DNA of 64,000 bases from Saposhnikovia divaricata (taxonomy: Eukaryota > Streptophyta > Magnoliopsida > Apiales > Apiaceae). The stretch is from positions 101,025,001 through 101,089,000 of the forward strand of contig CM071594.1 of assembly GCA_036435485.1 (NCBI GenBank), in the 5' to 3' direction. Position 1 is the first letter of the stretch. Each line of letters opens with the position of its first letter. The notes under the pieces were generated by a model. It was not told the DNA's origin, made no database searches, and saw only the letters and a list, made by a program, of their open reading frames with translations. A program made the position numbers and the translations under genes. Of this stretch, positions 24,532 to 32,747 are shown piece after piece.

Positions 24532-25229
24532 ACTGCATGAAGATCGACCACTGCCAAATCGAATACAGACCCTTGACACCACACAACGCACAAGGGATAG
24601 TAGACATCGAGATACATGATGGGAGACTAGACATCGATCAATCAAGACAAGCATGGTACAGACTGCCAATATACGGACACTTCCAACTAAATTTCTTCTC
24701 AAACTCTTTCTTCTCGCTGAACGATGAAATACCATGGAAAGCAAAGATCAAAACAAGCCATACAAACATGAAGACGGGGATTACTTTTTGCAGCATCAAA
24801 GCTCGATTAAAACTATCAACAAAAAAACACTCCGTACAAATAAGCTGGAAATCCCCCTCAGTAAAAATACTAACTGCGCATGTGACACATGACCAAATCG
24901 ATTTCGGACACGTAGACAGAGCACCTCCGCTGTTAATTAAACCAGAGAGAGAAGCAATAACAATGGAGGAAAACGACAGGAACAAGGGCACATTCCTTCC
25001 ACTGACAATTGGGCAGGTAGAGACATACCAACAGACATTAAGATCAGCATCCTCGAGACACAGCACATGCGAAGACACCAGAAGCAGGAGAGAAGAGGAT
25101 ATAACTAACACACCATCACACAGGCGTGCAGAATCAGCAGCGGATAGGTTCATACACCTAACACCGAACGACCTCGCTGATATAGTGAAGAATACAACAG
25201 CAGCGTCTAGCAGCAACAAACCAATATAA
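24532..25229 (+). pseudogene. BC1: BC1 movement protein, copy 1, 5'-truncated
   Basis: This copy lacks roughly the first 45 codons, which are replaced at 24532 by the host inverted repeat. It is otherwise open to the stop at 25229. The frame contains KIDHCQIEYR, then KHSVQISWKSPSVKIL, then IDFGHV, residues in the order expected of begomovirus movement protein. Movement protein carries viral DNA between cells through plasmodesmata. Without its own start it could only be expressed from a host Met codon; the track-like frame begins at 24468 in host DNA. It retains the 7 nt (24717-24723) missing from copy 2. Confidence 0.92.
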
Positions 25230-25491
25230 TTTTAAATTCTTCAACATCTCCGCTGCGCGGCCCATTTCAATAACAATGAGTTGATTATTTTTCATTGCAT
25301 TCTTCCTTTTAATAAAAGAAACAAAACATATTTTCATTTTTTCTTTGTATTACGCTTGGAATTACATTCCAAGCACATGTAGATCTTATTGACATTCGAT
25401 CAAGTTGAAGTATCTGTTCGTGCTCGGTGATAAAAATTATAAAATCAAGTGTCATTGAAAATGGAACAGGAGTTCATAAAAACAATATCTA
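25230..25491. other. BC1-BV1 3' intergenic region, copy 1
   Basis: This is the convergent spacer between the BC1 and BV1 stops. It holds AATAAA at 25311-25316 for BC1, and a palindrome 'tgcttggaattacattccaagca'-like hairpin near 25350-25373. It is repeated at 27923-28184 in the second unit. Confidence 0.8.
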
Positions 25492-26301
25492 TTAAAAAGA
25501 TATACAACAATTCAAATTAGGAATACAGTAGCTCTCCGGCGAGCTATCGTATGATACATAGTACAGGATGGCATTCGAAGCTAGATTCCTATAATTCCCT
25601 CCACGATTTTCCTCGTCATAATCATGCAATTCCACCCAGGTTCGATGAAAGAAATTAATGGCATAATCAAACGCAGATACGTGCATCGTAGAGGATGACT
25701 TCAAAACAACCTTCCGCCGCAACAACAGCTGAAACCTACCAACCTGATCATTGCGTGGACACGCATCCACGGGAGACGCACCCTTAGTCGTATCAAACAC
25801 ATCCCCATAATCGGGAATAGCACCACCATGTGGTTTCCTATCGAGGACAACGGACAAATTAACAACGCCCTGCAAGCATAGAGCGGCACTCTCCATCACC
25901 ACATTCGACATCGACGGCGCACTCTCGGCCTTTACAGGCACCGGTGCACCATACGCACGGTAGGTGCCAAAGAAGCGAATTCCCTTGAGGAGGACATATT
26001 TTCCACGACGATCCAACAAACCAGGCCCATATTTGGGCATGGACACATAGCCCTTCGTCACATGTCCATTGGGCAACGGGGATCCATCAACCAAAGCCTC
26101 ATTCAACTTACGGACCCTGAACGAATACCGAGCCCAACGAAAGACATTTTTCTTTCTCTGGATTATTGGACTGTAAGCCCACCTCCTTCTGTAAGCAGGT
26201 ATTGGGCCGTAAGTACGAGGCCCAAAACGACGTAATGGACGAGGAGTGTATCTGGGCCAGGAATATCTGGGTCTCCTTAACATATTGAATTTATTTATCA
26301 A
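25492..26301 (-). CDS. BV1: BV1 nuclear shuttle protein, intact open frame
   Basis: This 269-codon frame has the length of begomovirus NSP (about 250-270). Residues 9-65 are very rich in Arg and Lys, as in the NSP nuclear-targeting and DNA-binding N-terminus. The central and C-terminal parts (from YGPGLLDRRGKYVLLKGIRF on) follow the coat-protein-like NSP fold, with FHRTWVELHDYD near the end. NSP moves viral DNA between nucleus and cytoplasm and hands it to movement protein. Start alternatives are Met1 and Met7. It lies on the virion strand, about 350 bp from the origin hairpin, in the standard DNA-B place. No stop or shift is visible, although BC1 in the same insert is broken. Expression is unknown. 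Confidence 0.88.
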   Translation of the reverse strand: MINKFNMLRRPRYSWPRYTPRPLRRFGPRTYGPIPAYRRRWAYSPIIQRKKNVFRWARYSFRVRKLNEALVDGSPLPNGHVTKGYVSMPKYGPGLLDRRGKYVLLKGIRFFGTYRAYGAPVPVKAESAPSMSNVVMESAALCLQGVVNLSVVLDRKPHGGAIPDYGDVFDTTKGASPVDACPRNDQVGRFQLLLRRKVVLKSSSTMHVSAFDYAINFFHRTWVELHDYDEENRGGNYRNLASNAILYYVSYDSSPESYCIPNLNCCISF

Positions 26302-26649
26302 AACAAATTAATTCAATGCTAACGATGTATTATAAATAGATATTTATATTACATCAAACTTGGGGCCCAAGTTTATTACAGTGAATCCAAATGTTCAATT
26401 ATTATACGAATAAATTATAACAGCGTCAGAGATGGATAATTACCTCAGATAAAATTGACATGAATATTCTAAATTATAATTAATGTGGTTTATTTTTTAC
26501 TGCGTAATCCCATTTTCAAATTTTTCCAACTCATATATTTTTCTTTAAGTAAGCTATCGACTAAGACAGGTAGTAATTTTTCCGAATTTAAATTCGCAAA
26601 AATTTTCGAAGTCAACGGCGCAAACCACGATCAACGGGGCGGGGGCGAC

Positions 26650-26680
26650 GGCGGCCCCTAGTAATATTATAGGGGCCGCC
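26650..26680 (-). promoter_or_regulatory. Geminivirus origin stem-loop with nonanucleotide
   Basis: A perfect 11-bp stem (GGCGGCCCCTA with TAGGGGCCGCC) closes a 9-nt loop whose minus strand reads TAATATTAC. This is the invariant geminivirus sequence nicked by Rep between the seventh and eighth bases. Orientation puts BV1 on the virion strand and BC1 on the complementary strand, as expected. Confidence 0.96.
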
Positions 26681-26683
26681 TGT

Positions 26684-26699
26684 CACGTGAGGACACGTG
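26684..26699. promoter_or_regulatory. Paired CACGTG (G-box) motifs
   Basis: Two palindromic CACGTG boxes (26684-26689 and 26694-26699) lie four bases apart, beside the hairpin on the BC1 side. G-boxes near the origin are known from begomovirus promoters; function here is inferred. Confidence 0.7.
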
Positions 26700-26741
26700 T
26701 CCTCAAAAGCTTAGAGCCTTCTAGTATAAATTGTACTCTTT

Positions 26742-26954
26742 TACTCCAATTATATCACCCAGTTTTCAGGGAGCTCTCTAGCGGAGTACCTGGGCCCACA
26801 AAAACATTAAAAGACACCCCCTACCCCTGAATTAATTCCAAACAGTTTAAAAACCAGGGCTATTTTAGACATTTCACTAGGGGGGACAATAAAGTAAAGT
26901 GCAATCATTACGCTAACAGTGATCAATATCAGCCATTAGATCAAGGGTACTCCG
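26742..26954. promoter_or_regulatory. Candidate Rep-binding iterons (GGAGTA core)
   Basis: GGAGTA occurs at 26742-26747 (minus), 26783-26788 (plus) and 26949-26954 (minus). The last two extend to a shared CGGAGTACC (26782-26790 and the reverse complement at 26946-26954). They lie on the BC1 side of the hairpin, where begomovirus iterons usually sit. Spacing is wider than usual, so this is tentative. Confidence 0.4.
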
Positions 26955-27095
26955 ATTCATATCACCGTTGGATTAATCTAATCAACAAATGCATAACATA
27001 ATATATATATACTCGCCCACACCTGATTAATTCCATTACTAATTTTCATTTAAATTTATTATATTTCAAAATACTATTGGGCATAATCAAATACG

Positions 27096-27922
27096 ATGAA
27101 TACGGACTACGAAGGAAGATACCACAAATCAAAGAGGAACCAATATAGGCTAACAAATACAAGCCAGGAAATACAGATGCAGTTCCCTTCATTGAAGGAC
27201 TACGCCATCAGCAAATTCAAAGGGAACTGCATGAAGATCGACCACTGCCAAATCGAATACAGACCCCTGACACCACACAACGCACAAGGGATAGTAGACA
27301 TCGAGATAAATGATGGGAGACTAGACATCGATCAATCAAGACAAGCATGGTACAGACTGCCAATATACGGACACTTCCAACTAAATTTCTTCTCAAACTC
27401 TTTCTTCTCGATGAAATACCATGGAAAGCAAAGATCAAAACAAGCCATACAAACATGAAGACGGGGATTACTTTTTGCAGTATCAAAGCTCGATTAAAAC
27501 TATCAACAGAAAAACACTCCGTACAAATAAGCTGGAAATCCCCCTCAGTAAAAATACTAACTGCGCATGTGACACATGACCAAATCGATTTCGGACACGT
27601 AGACAGAGCACCTCCGCTGTTAATTGAACCGGAGAGAGAAGCAATAACAATGGAGGAAAACGACAGGAACAAGGGCACATTCCTTCCACTGACAATTGGG
27701 CAGGGAGAGACATACCAACAGACATTAAGATCAGCATCCTCGAGACACAGCACATGCGAAGACACCAGAAGCAGGAGAGAAGAGGATATAACTAACACAC
27801 CATCACACAGGCGTGCAGAATCAGCAGCGGATAGGTTCATACACCTAACACCGAACGTCCTCGCAGATATAGTGAAGAATACAACAGCAGCGTCTAGCAG
27901 CAACAAACCAATATACTTTTAA
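27096..27922 (+). pseudogene. BC1: BC1 movement protein, copy 2, frameshifted
   Basis: This copy has the N-terminal start (27096) and the same stop as copy 1 (27922), about 275 codons in total, near the usual 280-300. Relative to copy 1 it lacks 7 nt between 27410 and 27411, so the reading frame shifts after about 105 codons and the first frame ends at 27458. The second half is open only in another frame. Sequence is otherwise about 98-99% the same as copy 1 in the shared part. As it stands it cannot make a full movement protein. Confidence 0.93.
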
Positions 27923-28209
27923 ATTCTTCAACATCTCCGCTGCGCGGCCCGTTTCAATAACAATGAGTTGATTATTTTTCATTGCATTCTTCCTTTTAAT
28001 AAAAGAAACAAAACATATTTTCATTTTTTTTCTTTGTATTACGCTTGGAATTACATTCCAAGCACATGTAGATCTTATTGACATTCGATCAAGTTGAAGT
28101 ATCTGTTCGTGCTCGGTGAATAAAAATTATAAAATCAAGTGTCATTGAAAATGGAACAGGAGTTCATAAAAACAATATCTATTAAAAAGATATACAACAA
28201 TTCAAATTA
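27923..28209. other. Second copy of BC1-BV1 3' spacer and BV1 tail end
   Basis: It repeats 25230-25519 (with two small indels), including AATAAA at 27998-28003, and ends 25-27 bases into the BV1 3' end. Homology stops at 28209. Confidence 0.88.
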
Positions 28210-28217
28210 TATATATT

Positions 28218-28295
28218 CCAAAAAAGTGGTCGAAAATGACATCTGAACCCTAGAACTTGAAATCAGAAATTTGAAAACTGGAAGTTGCAAATGAG
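28218..28295 (-). repeat. Right inverted repeat flanking viral insert
   Basis: This is the inverted partner of 24451-24529, with one mismatch in the inner 57 bases. It lies nine bases beyond the last base that matches the other viral copy. Confidence 0.9.
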
Positions 28296-28495
28296 GTTGC
28301 AAAAGTTGCAACTGAGGAAGGTAGTATTTTTGGAATTTTGAAAACAAGGTCGGTATTTTTAGAATTTTAGAAAGGTTGGTAGTATATATTTAAAAATCTA
28401 ATAATTGACCTGGGTAGTTTTAAACTTATCCCTATATTTTATACAAAGTGCAAGTAAGTTTGAATAAAACAAACTACATATCTGGAGGGAAGTAG
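28296..28495. other. Host AT-rich spacer between viral insert and organelle DNA
   Basis: About 200 bp without frame or recognised repeat; it carries direct repeats of a 'gtatttttggaattttg'-like motif. The organelle-DNA border is approximate. Confidence 0.5.
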
Positions 28496-29140
28496 CACAG
28501 AAGGATTTTAACGCCCTTATACATATAAACACTCCCGCCCCCAAAGAGGAGACCGAAGAACCGCCAGGTTGTCGAGGACACGTCTGAAGAAAAGGCGGGC
28601 GCCCTCTAAGTTTACCGCCCTACCCACTAATGGACTATGTATGAGGGGGGCAGGCGAACGGGAACCGACCGAAAACCCGAACCGCTTGACTGCCCCTTCA
28701 TACTCGATTCATTAGGGTTGAGGATAGATATGGAACCAATCAGAAGTGCAAATTGCGCAAGCGAAGCCGGGAAATGGACCGCAGCGCAACGACTAGGACT
28801 CGTGTCGGAGGAGTTTTGAGCGGGAGCTACCACTCATGCAGCAAGGCAAAGACCCGCAACTCTCGAGGTAGCCACCAACCGCCCAAATCGCTGTACAACC
28901 CCCCTTTACTCAACGGATAGCGCATATTCTCTTTCAATCAACAAAAAGAGAAATGGGGGAGAAAGAAAAGAAAGAGAGAAAGAGGTCTTTATTGAAGAGG
29001 CTTTGCACCTGAAATAGGACTAATGCAGATTCAGAAGACTGGGTCTGGGCTTTCGAAAAGATGAAGATGAAAGGGGTAAAGATAAAGTCTTTTGAACAAC
29101 CAACCTGGCATAAGGATTCTAGCTCACCCACTTAAAGCAG

Positions 29141-29329
29141 ATGGAGATTCCCGGACGGGGAAAAGTGGCACTCGGCATCTATCTATTAAACAACACCAAT
29201 AACAAAGCCATACCATGCCCTCGGGAGAAAGTATTGATGATTGCCATGAATGCTGCCCTCGAGGACGTGTACAAGAAGGTCTTTGCCGATTCCTATCAAC
29301 ATGGTGCACCTCTTAGTAGAGGGGTGTGA
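29141..29329 (+). pseudogene. Possible organelle maturase/RT-like fragment
   Basis: A short frame reads IPCPREKVLMIAMNAALEDV followed by YKKVFADSYQHG. This resembles the segment of group II intron reverse transcriptases that starts with IP..REK and leads into a 'GFRP'-like turn. It is much too short to be functional and the match is by eye only. Confidence 0.3.
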
Positions 29330-30017
29330 AAAGGCCGTGGAGACTTTGACCGAATGAATGGGGATCAATTGATATCAATTTTGATATTGAGGAAGATAAT
29401 CCAGGATGAACGATTTTTTCATTCGCTATGCGCTGACTGGATGCGTACTCGCGTGATCAATCGATGGGCGGGGGAATTGCGTGAATGACGAGACCGGCCT
29501 AACCTAAAGTAAAGGCTTTTCCCTCTCTTGATGGTGAATCTTGATTGACTGAAACTAGAAACCGATTCGGAGAAAGAAGATGCATGGCATGAGATAGGCG
29601 GCGGAAAAATTTCCGATAACGAATTACTTGACTCGATGGATAGAGGGAGAGCCCTCCAACTCAAGCACGAAATCAATGTTGGGTCAACAATCAATCATCA
29701 AGAGGGGCACCAACCATCAAGCGAGATCGAGACCAGCCCATAAGGTTCCAACCCCGCGCTTCTTCAAATATCCCATATAACATAAAAGTAGGGGCTTCAA
29801 AGCTTTACTAACAAGCGAGAAACTTGACTTTGAGAAAGAAAAGGGGCGCGCTAACAAAACACCGCACCACCTTTATCATACAATACATACGACATTACAT
29901 GACGCAATAGTGCATGGTCAATACACACCTAAAGCGCCTACGTTCCGCTTGCAGCCAATACAACCACAACCTAACTTGCACGAGATTCAACAACCAAAGC
30001 TACTGACTGGTAGTCCC

Positions 30018-30233
30018 GAGTTTCTCCCGCTCCTCAAAAGCCCAAAGGAACGGAGTTGATGCTCCAACATCCATAGCATGAGTAGTTAAAGCAAGTGAAT
30101 GATTTGAAATTCGAGTTATTTCACGGAATAACACTCGTATATATTGAGCTCGTAATGGTACCTCGCAATTCAAAAGTCTCTCTACGACTGAAGAATGAGC
30201 GTGTTCTTGGGCCATCGTAGAAACATAGATAGG
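30018..30233 (-). pseudogene. nad7: Mitochondrial nad7 exon fragment
   Basis: The minus frame reads YVSTMAQEHAHSSVVERL and continues through LFREITRISNHS to FLWAFEEREKL. This is the conserved core of NADH dehydrogenase subunit 7 (49-kDa, complex I), which in plants is mitochondrially encoded with introns. It then leaves the nad7 sequence at both ends. The fragment is isolated and cannot encode a complex I subunit. Confidence 0.93.
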
Positions 30234-30291
30234 GTCAACGACGGAACGAACGACGAAACTTTAGAAAAACTTTTTCGTACACGTTCACTTG

Positions 30292-30333
30292 CTGTCAAGG
30301 CGGAAGCTGCGGGTTCGAGCCCCGTCAGTCCCG
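30292..30333 (+). pseudogene. trnD-GUC: Plastid-type trnD-GUC, 3' half
   Basis: The anticodon GTC context 'ctgtcaaggcgg' is followed by a T-arm 'gggttcgagcccc' and the acceptor end 'gtcagtcccg'. The 5' half (acceptor, D-arm) is missing. The downstream flank also looks like plastid spacer. Plastid trnD is commonly carried in plant mitochondrial genomes. Confidence 0.88.
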
Positions 30334-31470
30334 ACAGATTCAATAAATACATCAATTCATCTCTCCATTTTTGGCGAAAAGGGGGACAGGGAGCAGAATT
30401 TCATTCCCAACGGGGGATCTTTCTTTTATACCCCGTGCTAAGAATCTCTTTTTGTGCGGGTGCGGGCCATTCATGCCTTTGGAATCATCAGGTGCTGGCA
30501 TCTTCTGTGTGACGAACATGGCATCTATCGCCAACTGGGTCCTTCTCCTACCCTACAGTTTAACAACGTAAAATTAGAGCTAACGCCTAGCGGGCTTCTC
30601 TGGCTCTCTCTTTGTCTGCTTCTTAATTGACTCTTATGAGCGAGTTTCCAGTCGATAGAGAAGACCATACTAATGCATATGCGGGATTACCGAAATAGCA
30701 ACTACCACAGGTAGCATGTCTATAATAGTCCTAATCTTTTTTATCATTGTTCAGAAGAAAGGGAACGCTAGCAAGATGCTTAACCACACAGGTAGCGTGT
30801 CCACTCTTACGGCTTCCGATAGCTAGCTTTCTTTCTTCAGCAAAGAAAGAGTAGGAATAGCTCGGTCATAGGTACCATACGAAGAAAGGTCTTCCGTTCA
30901 TTGAAGAAAAGAGAAAACGAATAAAAAAGCAACAACAAGCTCTAACTCGGGAATAAAATAACAACTGGAATGCTTCATCTCGTAAGCAGACTTTGATTGA
31001 TCGAATGCTTTTTCTCTACTACTTCATTACTTTTATATCTAGGTCTACCATTAGGCACCCTTCATTATAAATAAGTAGTTTACAGGGAGGAGTTCGATCC
31101 ATTAGGTTCTTCGATTTGTTCAGAAAAGAAAGGAGAGACAAGAAAACATCTTTGATTACGATTAAAAGAGAACCAAAACACATTTTTTTGTACTATCGTA
31201 GTCTCGCCCAAAATTGTTTCGGCACCGAATTTTTAGGACAACCCTGAAGACCTTTTTTAAGTCCGTTATAGAAAAAACAATGAATTTGCAGCGATATCTC
31301 ATTTCTTGGAAGCTATTATAAAAGGGGCTTCAGATAGTTAATAAAACTACGAGTCTTGAGATGAATATGGATGAAGAAGACCGGGATGGAAGCCTATCTT
31401 TCTGATTAAATCCTGGCTATTGGGGCAACAAATGGACCAACTGTAAACCTTCCTGCGGGTCACCCCATGC

Positions 31471-31587
31471 CTTTCATTCTCTTCGATCTTATCTTTGATT
31501 GTTTTTTATGAAGTCGCACCGGGAGCTAGTGCTTGCTATCTAAGAATTGCTCCATGGATCTCATCGGAAATGTTTGATGCTTCTTGG
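31471..31587 (+). pseudogene. nad5: Mitochondrial nad5 exon fragment
   Basis: The plus frame reads FSSILSLIVFYEVAPGASAC, then YLRIAPWISSEMFDASW, and departs from nad5 right after that Trp. Nad5 is a proton-pumping membrane subunit of complex I. About 39 codons of the first exon are represented. Confidence 0.92.
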
Positions 31588-32154
31588 GACTTCTTTGGCG
31601 ACCGTGAAGTCACCAGATGAATTTCCGAATAGATAGATTAGATTCGGACGCGGCTGTTGCTCCGCGACGATATGGACTCGACCCGCTCCTACCCACCACG
31701 GGGCACCATAGCATGTCGGGAATAAGGGGGGACATATTGGACGTAACCACTCCCTTGGTTAGGGGGCTATGCCGCCCTGCCTTTCGATCGATACACAGTT
31801 GAGGAGGCCGATCACGAACTCTACAGGTGCGGGAGCGATCCTGGTCAGGGAAGGCTAAGACGGCGCCTCGCATATGGGTAGCAAGAGGGCGTTTATGCCC
31901 CGACGGTGGGGCCTTATGGGGAAGGGCCCAGCCCCAATAGGGACAGCACACCCCCCACTTCAAGCGCTCCGTTAGTAGCGGCGAGCGAGAGCGGATTGGG
32001 TTTTTGAAGAAAAACAAACACGAAGCTTCGTTCCTCAGCAAAGTGTTCACTTATTTTTCGCCAGGTTTCATTCTATTTTTTTTGGATTGGATGATGGAAA
32101 AACCAGCAAGCTTACGGCTTCAAAGCGGACCTTATTATAAAAAAAGGAGAAATG

Positions 32155-32335
32155 GCTTTTTTATAGAGAGAGAGGTTGAGTAAGGGGGGCGGTGAATAAC
32201 GGCCTTGCCCCTGTTGACGATTCTGCCACTGTCTAGGCTGCTGCTGCTCAAACTGCTGATTCTGCCTCTGACCTCCATACTGATTTCGACCATAAGCTGA
32301 CTGACCTCCCCTATTCTGATTCTGTCCACGCCACT
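32155..32335 (-). pseudogene. Gln/Asn/Gly-rich gag-like fragment at plastid junction
   Basis: One minus frame stays open and is strongly Gln, Asn, Gly and Arg rich (AYGRNQYGGQRQNQQ, then QWQNRQQGQGRYSPPP). Such linkers follow the zinc finger in Ty3/gypsy gag. It lies directly next to the plastid trnI intron remnant, so it marks a junction within the organelle block. Other identities for such low-complexity sequence are possible. Confidence 0.35.
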
Positions 32336-32368
32336 AAGAGCCCTCACAGCCCAGGCACAATGACGCAA

Positions 32369-32405
32369 TTATCAGGGGCGCGCTCTACCACTGAGATAAT
32401 AGCCC
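32369..32405 (-). pseudogene. trnI-GAU: Plastid trnI-GAU 5' exon
   Basis: The minus strand reads GGGCTATTATCTCAGTGGTA and continues to GCGCGCCCCTGATAA, ending at the intron site in the anticodon loop. One D-arm base differs from the usual GCTCAG (TCTCAG here). About 30 bases of intron follow toward 32336. Confidence 0.92.
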
Positions 32406-32704
32406 GTCGTGCGAGCCTCCCGCTGGGGCCCGCTATGCCAAAAGCGAGAGAAACCCCATCCCTCTCTTTCCTTTTTTCGCCCCCATATCGCCACATGGGG
32501 GGACATGGGGACGTAAAAAAGGGGATCCTATCAACTTGTTCCGACTTGGGATAATAAGCTCATGAGCTTGGTCTTACTTCACCGTCGAGAAACGAAAGAA
32601 GACTTCCATCTCCAAGTTTCACTCAGACGTAGCTCCCTTCTTTTTGTTTTTGGGTGTGAAGCAGTGTCAAACCAAAATACCCAACAAACATTAGCTCTCC
32701 CTGA
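32406..32704 (-). other. Plastid rrn16-trnI spacer
   Basis: The spacer between rrn16 and trnI of the plastid inverted repeat, in its native order and about its native length. Confidence 0.85.
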
Positions 32705-32746
32705 AAAGGAGGTGATCCAGCCGCACCTTCCAGTACGGCTACCTTG
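32705..32746 (-). pseudogene. rrn16: Plastid rrn16, 3' terminal fragment
   Basis: The minus strand ends in GGATCACCTCCTTT, the anti-Shine-Dalgarno tail of 16S rRNA, preceded by 'ggtagccgtactggaaggtg'. Only about 42 bases are present; the sequence then turns into AT-rich host DNA, so this is the right border of the organelle insertion. Confidence 0.93.
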
Positions 32747-32747
32747 A

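Larger units (their letters stand above)
26302..27095. promoter_or_regulatory. DNA-B intergenic (common-region-like) segment
   Basis: The 794-bp divergent gap between the BV1 and BC1 starts holds the origin hairpin, two CACGTG boxes, repeated GGAGTA-type motifs and TATA-like stretches (minus strand about 26335-26350 for BV1; plus strand about 27000-27012 for BC1). In bipartite begomoviruses this region drives both genes and contains the replication origin. Part of it is normally shared with the cognate DNA-A, which is not in the window. Confidence 0.85.
24532..28209 (-). mobile_element. Endogenous begomovirus DNA-B-like insert, about 1.37 units
   Basis: Two diverging genes (BC1 on plus, BV1 on minus) flank an intergenic region with the geminivirus origin hairpin. 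Their 3' ends converge on short spacers with AATAAA signals at 25311 and 27998. Sequence 24532-25519 recurs at 27226-28209 as a direct repeat offset by 2.69 kb, the genome size expected of a DNA-B circle. The copies differ by roughly a dozen substitutions and three small indels, so the insert is a partial tandem of one molecule. The virion sense is the minus strand. There is no Rep, coat-protein or other DNA-A gene. A DNA-B derived insert rather than a live virus is shown by the host flanks and the broken BC1. Confidence 0.93.
28496..32747. other. Nuclear insertion of mitochondrial DNA with plastid pieces
   Basis: The base composition rises in GC relative to its surroundings and the segment carries mitochondrial nad7 and nad5 exon fragments, a plastid trnD half, and a plastid rrn16-trnI segment at its right end. 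The mixture matches plant mitochondrial DNA that already held plastid-derived DNA, or successive organelle fragments joined on insertion. Right border is at the break in rrn16 (about 32747); left border is uncertain. Stretches 28496-29130, 29330-30000, 30340-31470 and 31590-32150 hold no gene I recognise but look mitochondrial (GC-balanced, low complexity absent). Confidence 0.85.

Noticed and set aside
24638..25219. 193-codon minus-strand open frame opposite BC1 copy 1 (and 27217-27906 opposite copy 2)
   Set aside because: It is antisense to a recognised movement-protein gene and has no independent motif; the similarity of the two antisense frames follows from the duplication.
25492..26301. 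BV1 as geminivirus coat protein
   Set aside because: The Arg-rich N-terminus and place beside BC1 on a DNA-B-sized unit fit nuclear shuttle protein better; the two families share a fold, so a search should settle it.
31610..32050. 146-codon minus-strand frame in the organelle block
   Set aside because: No recognisable domain; GC-balanced mitochondrial spacer commonly gives chance frames of this length.
30018..32746. Functional organelle genes in the nucleus
   Set aside because: nad7, nad5, trnD, trnI and rrn16 are all short fragments without ends, targeting signals or complete folds.
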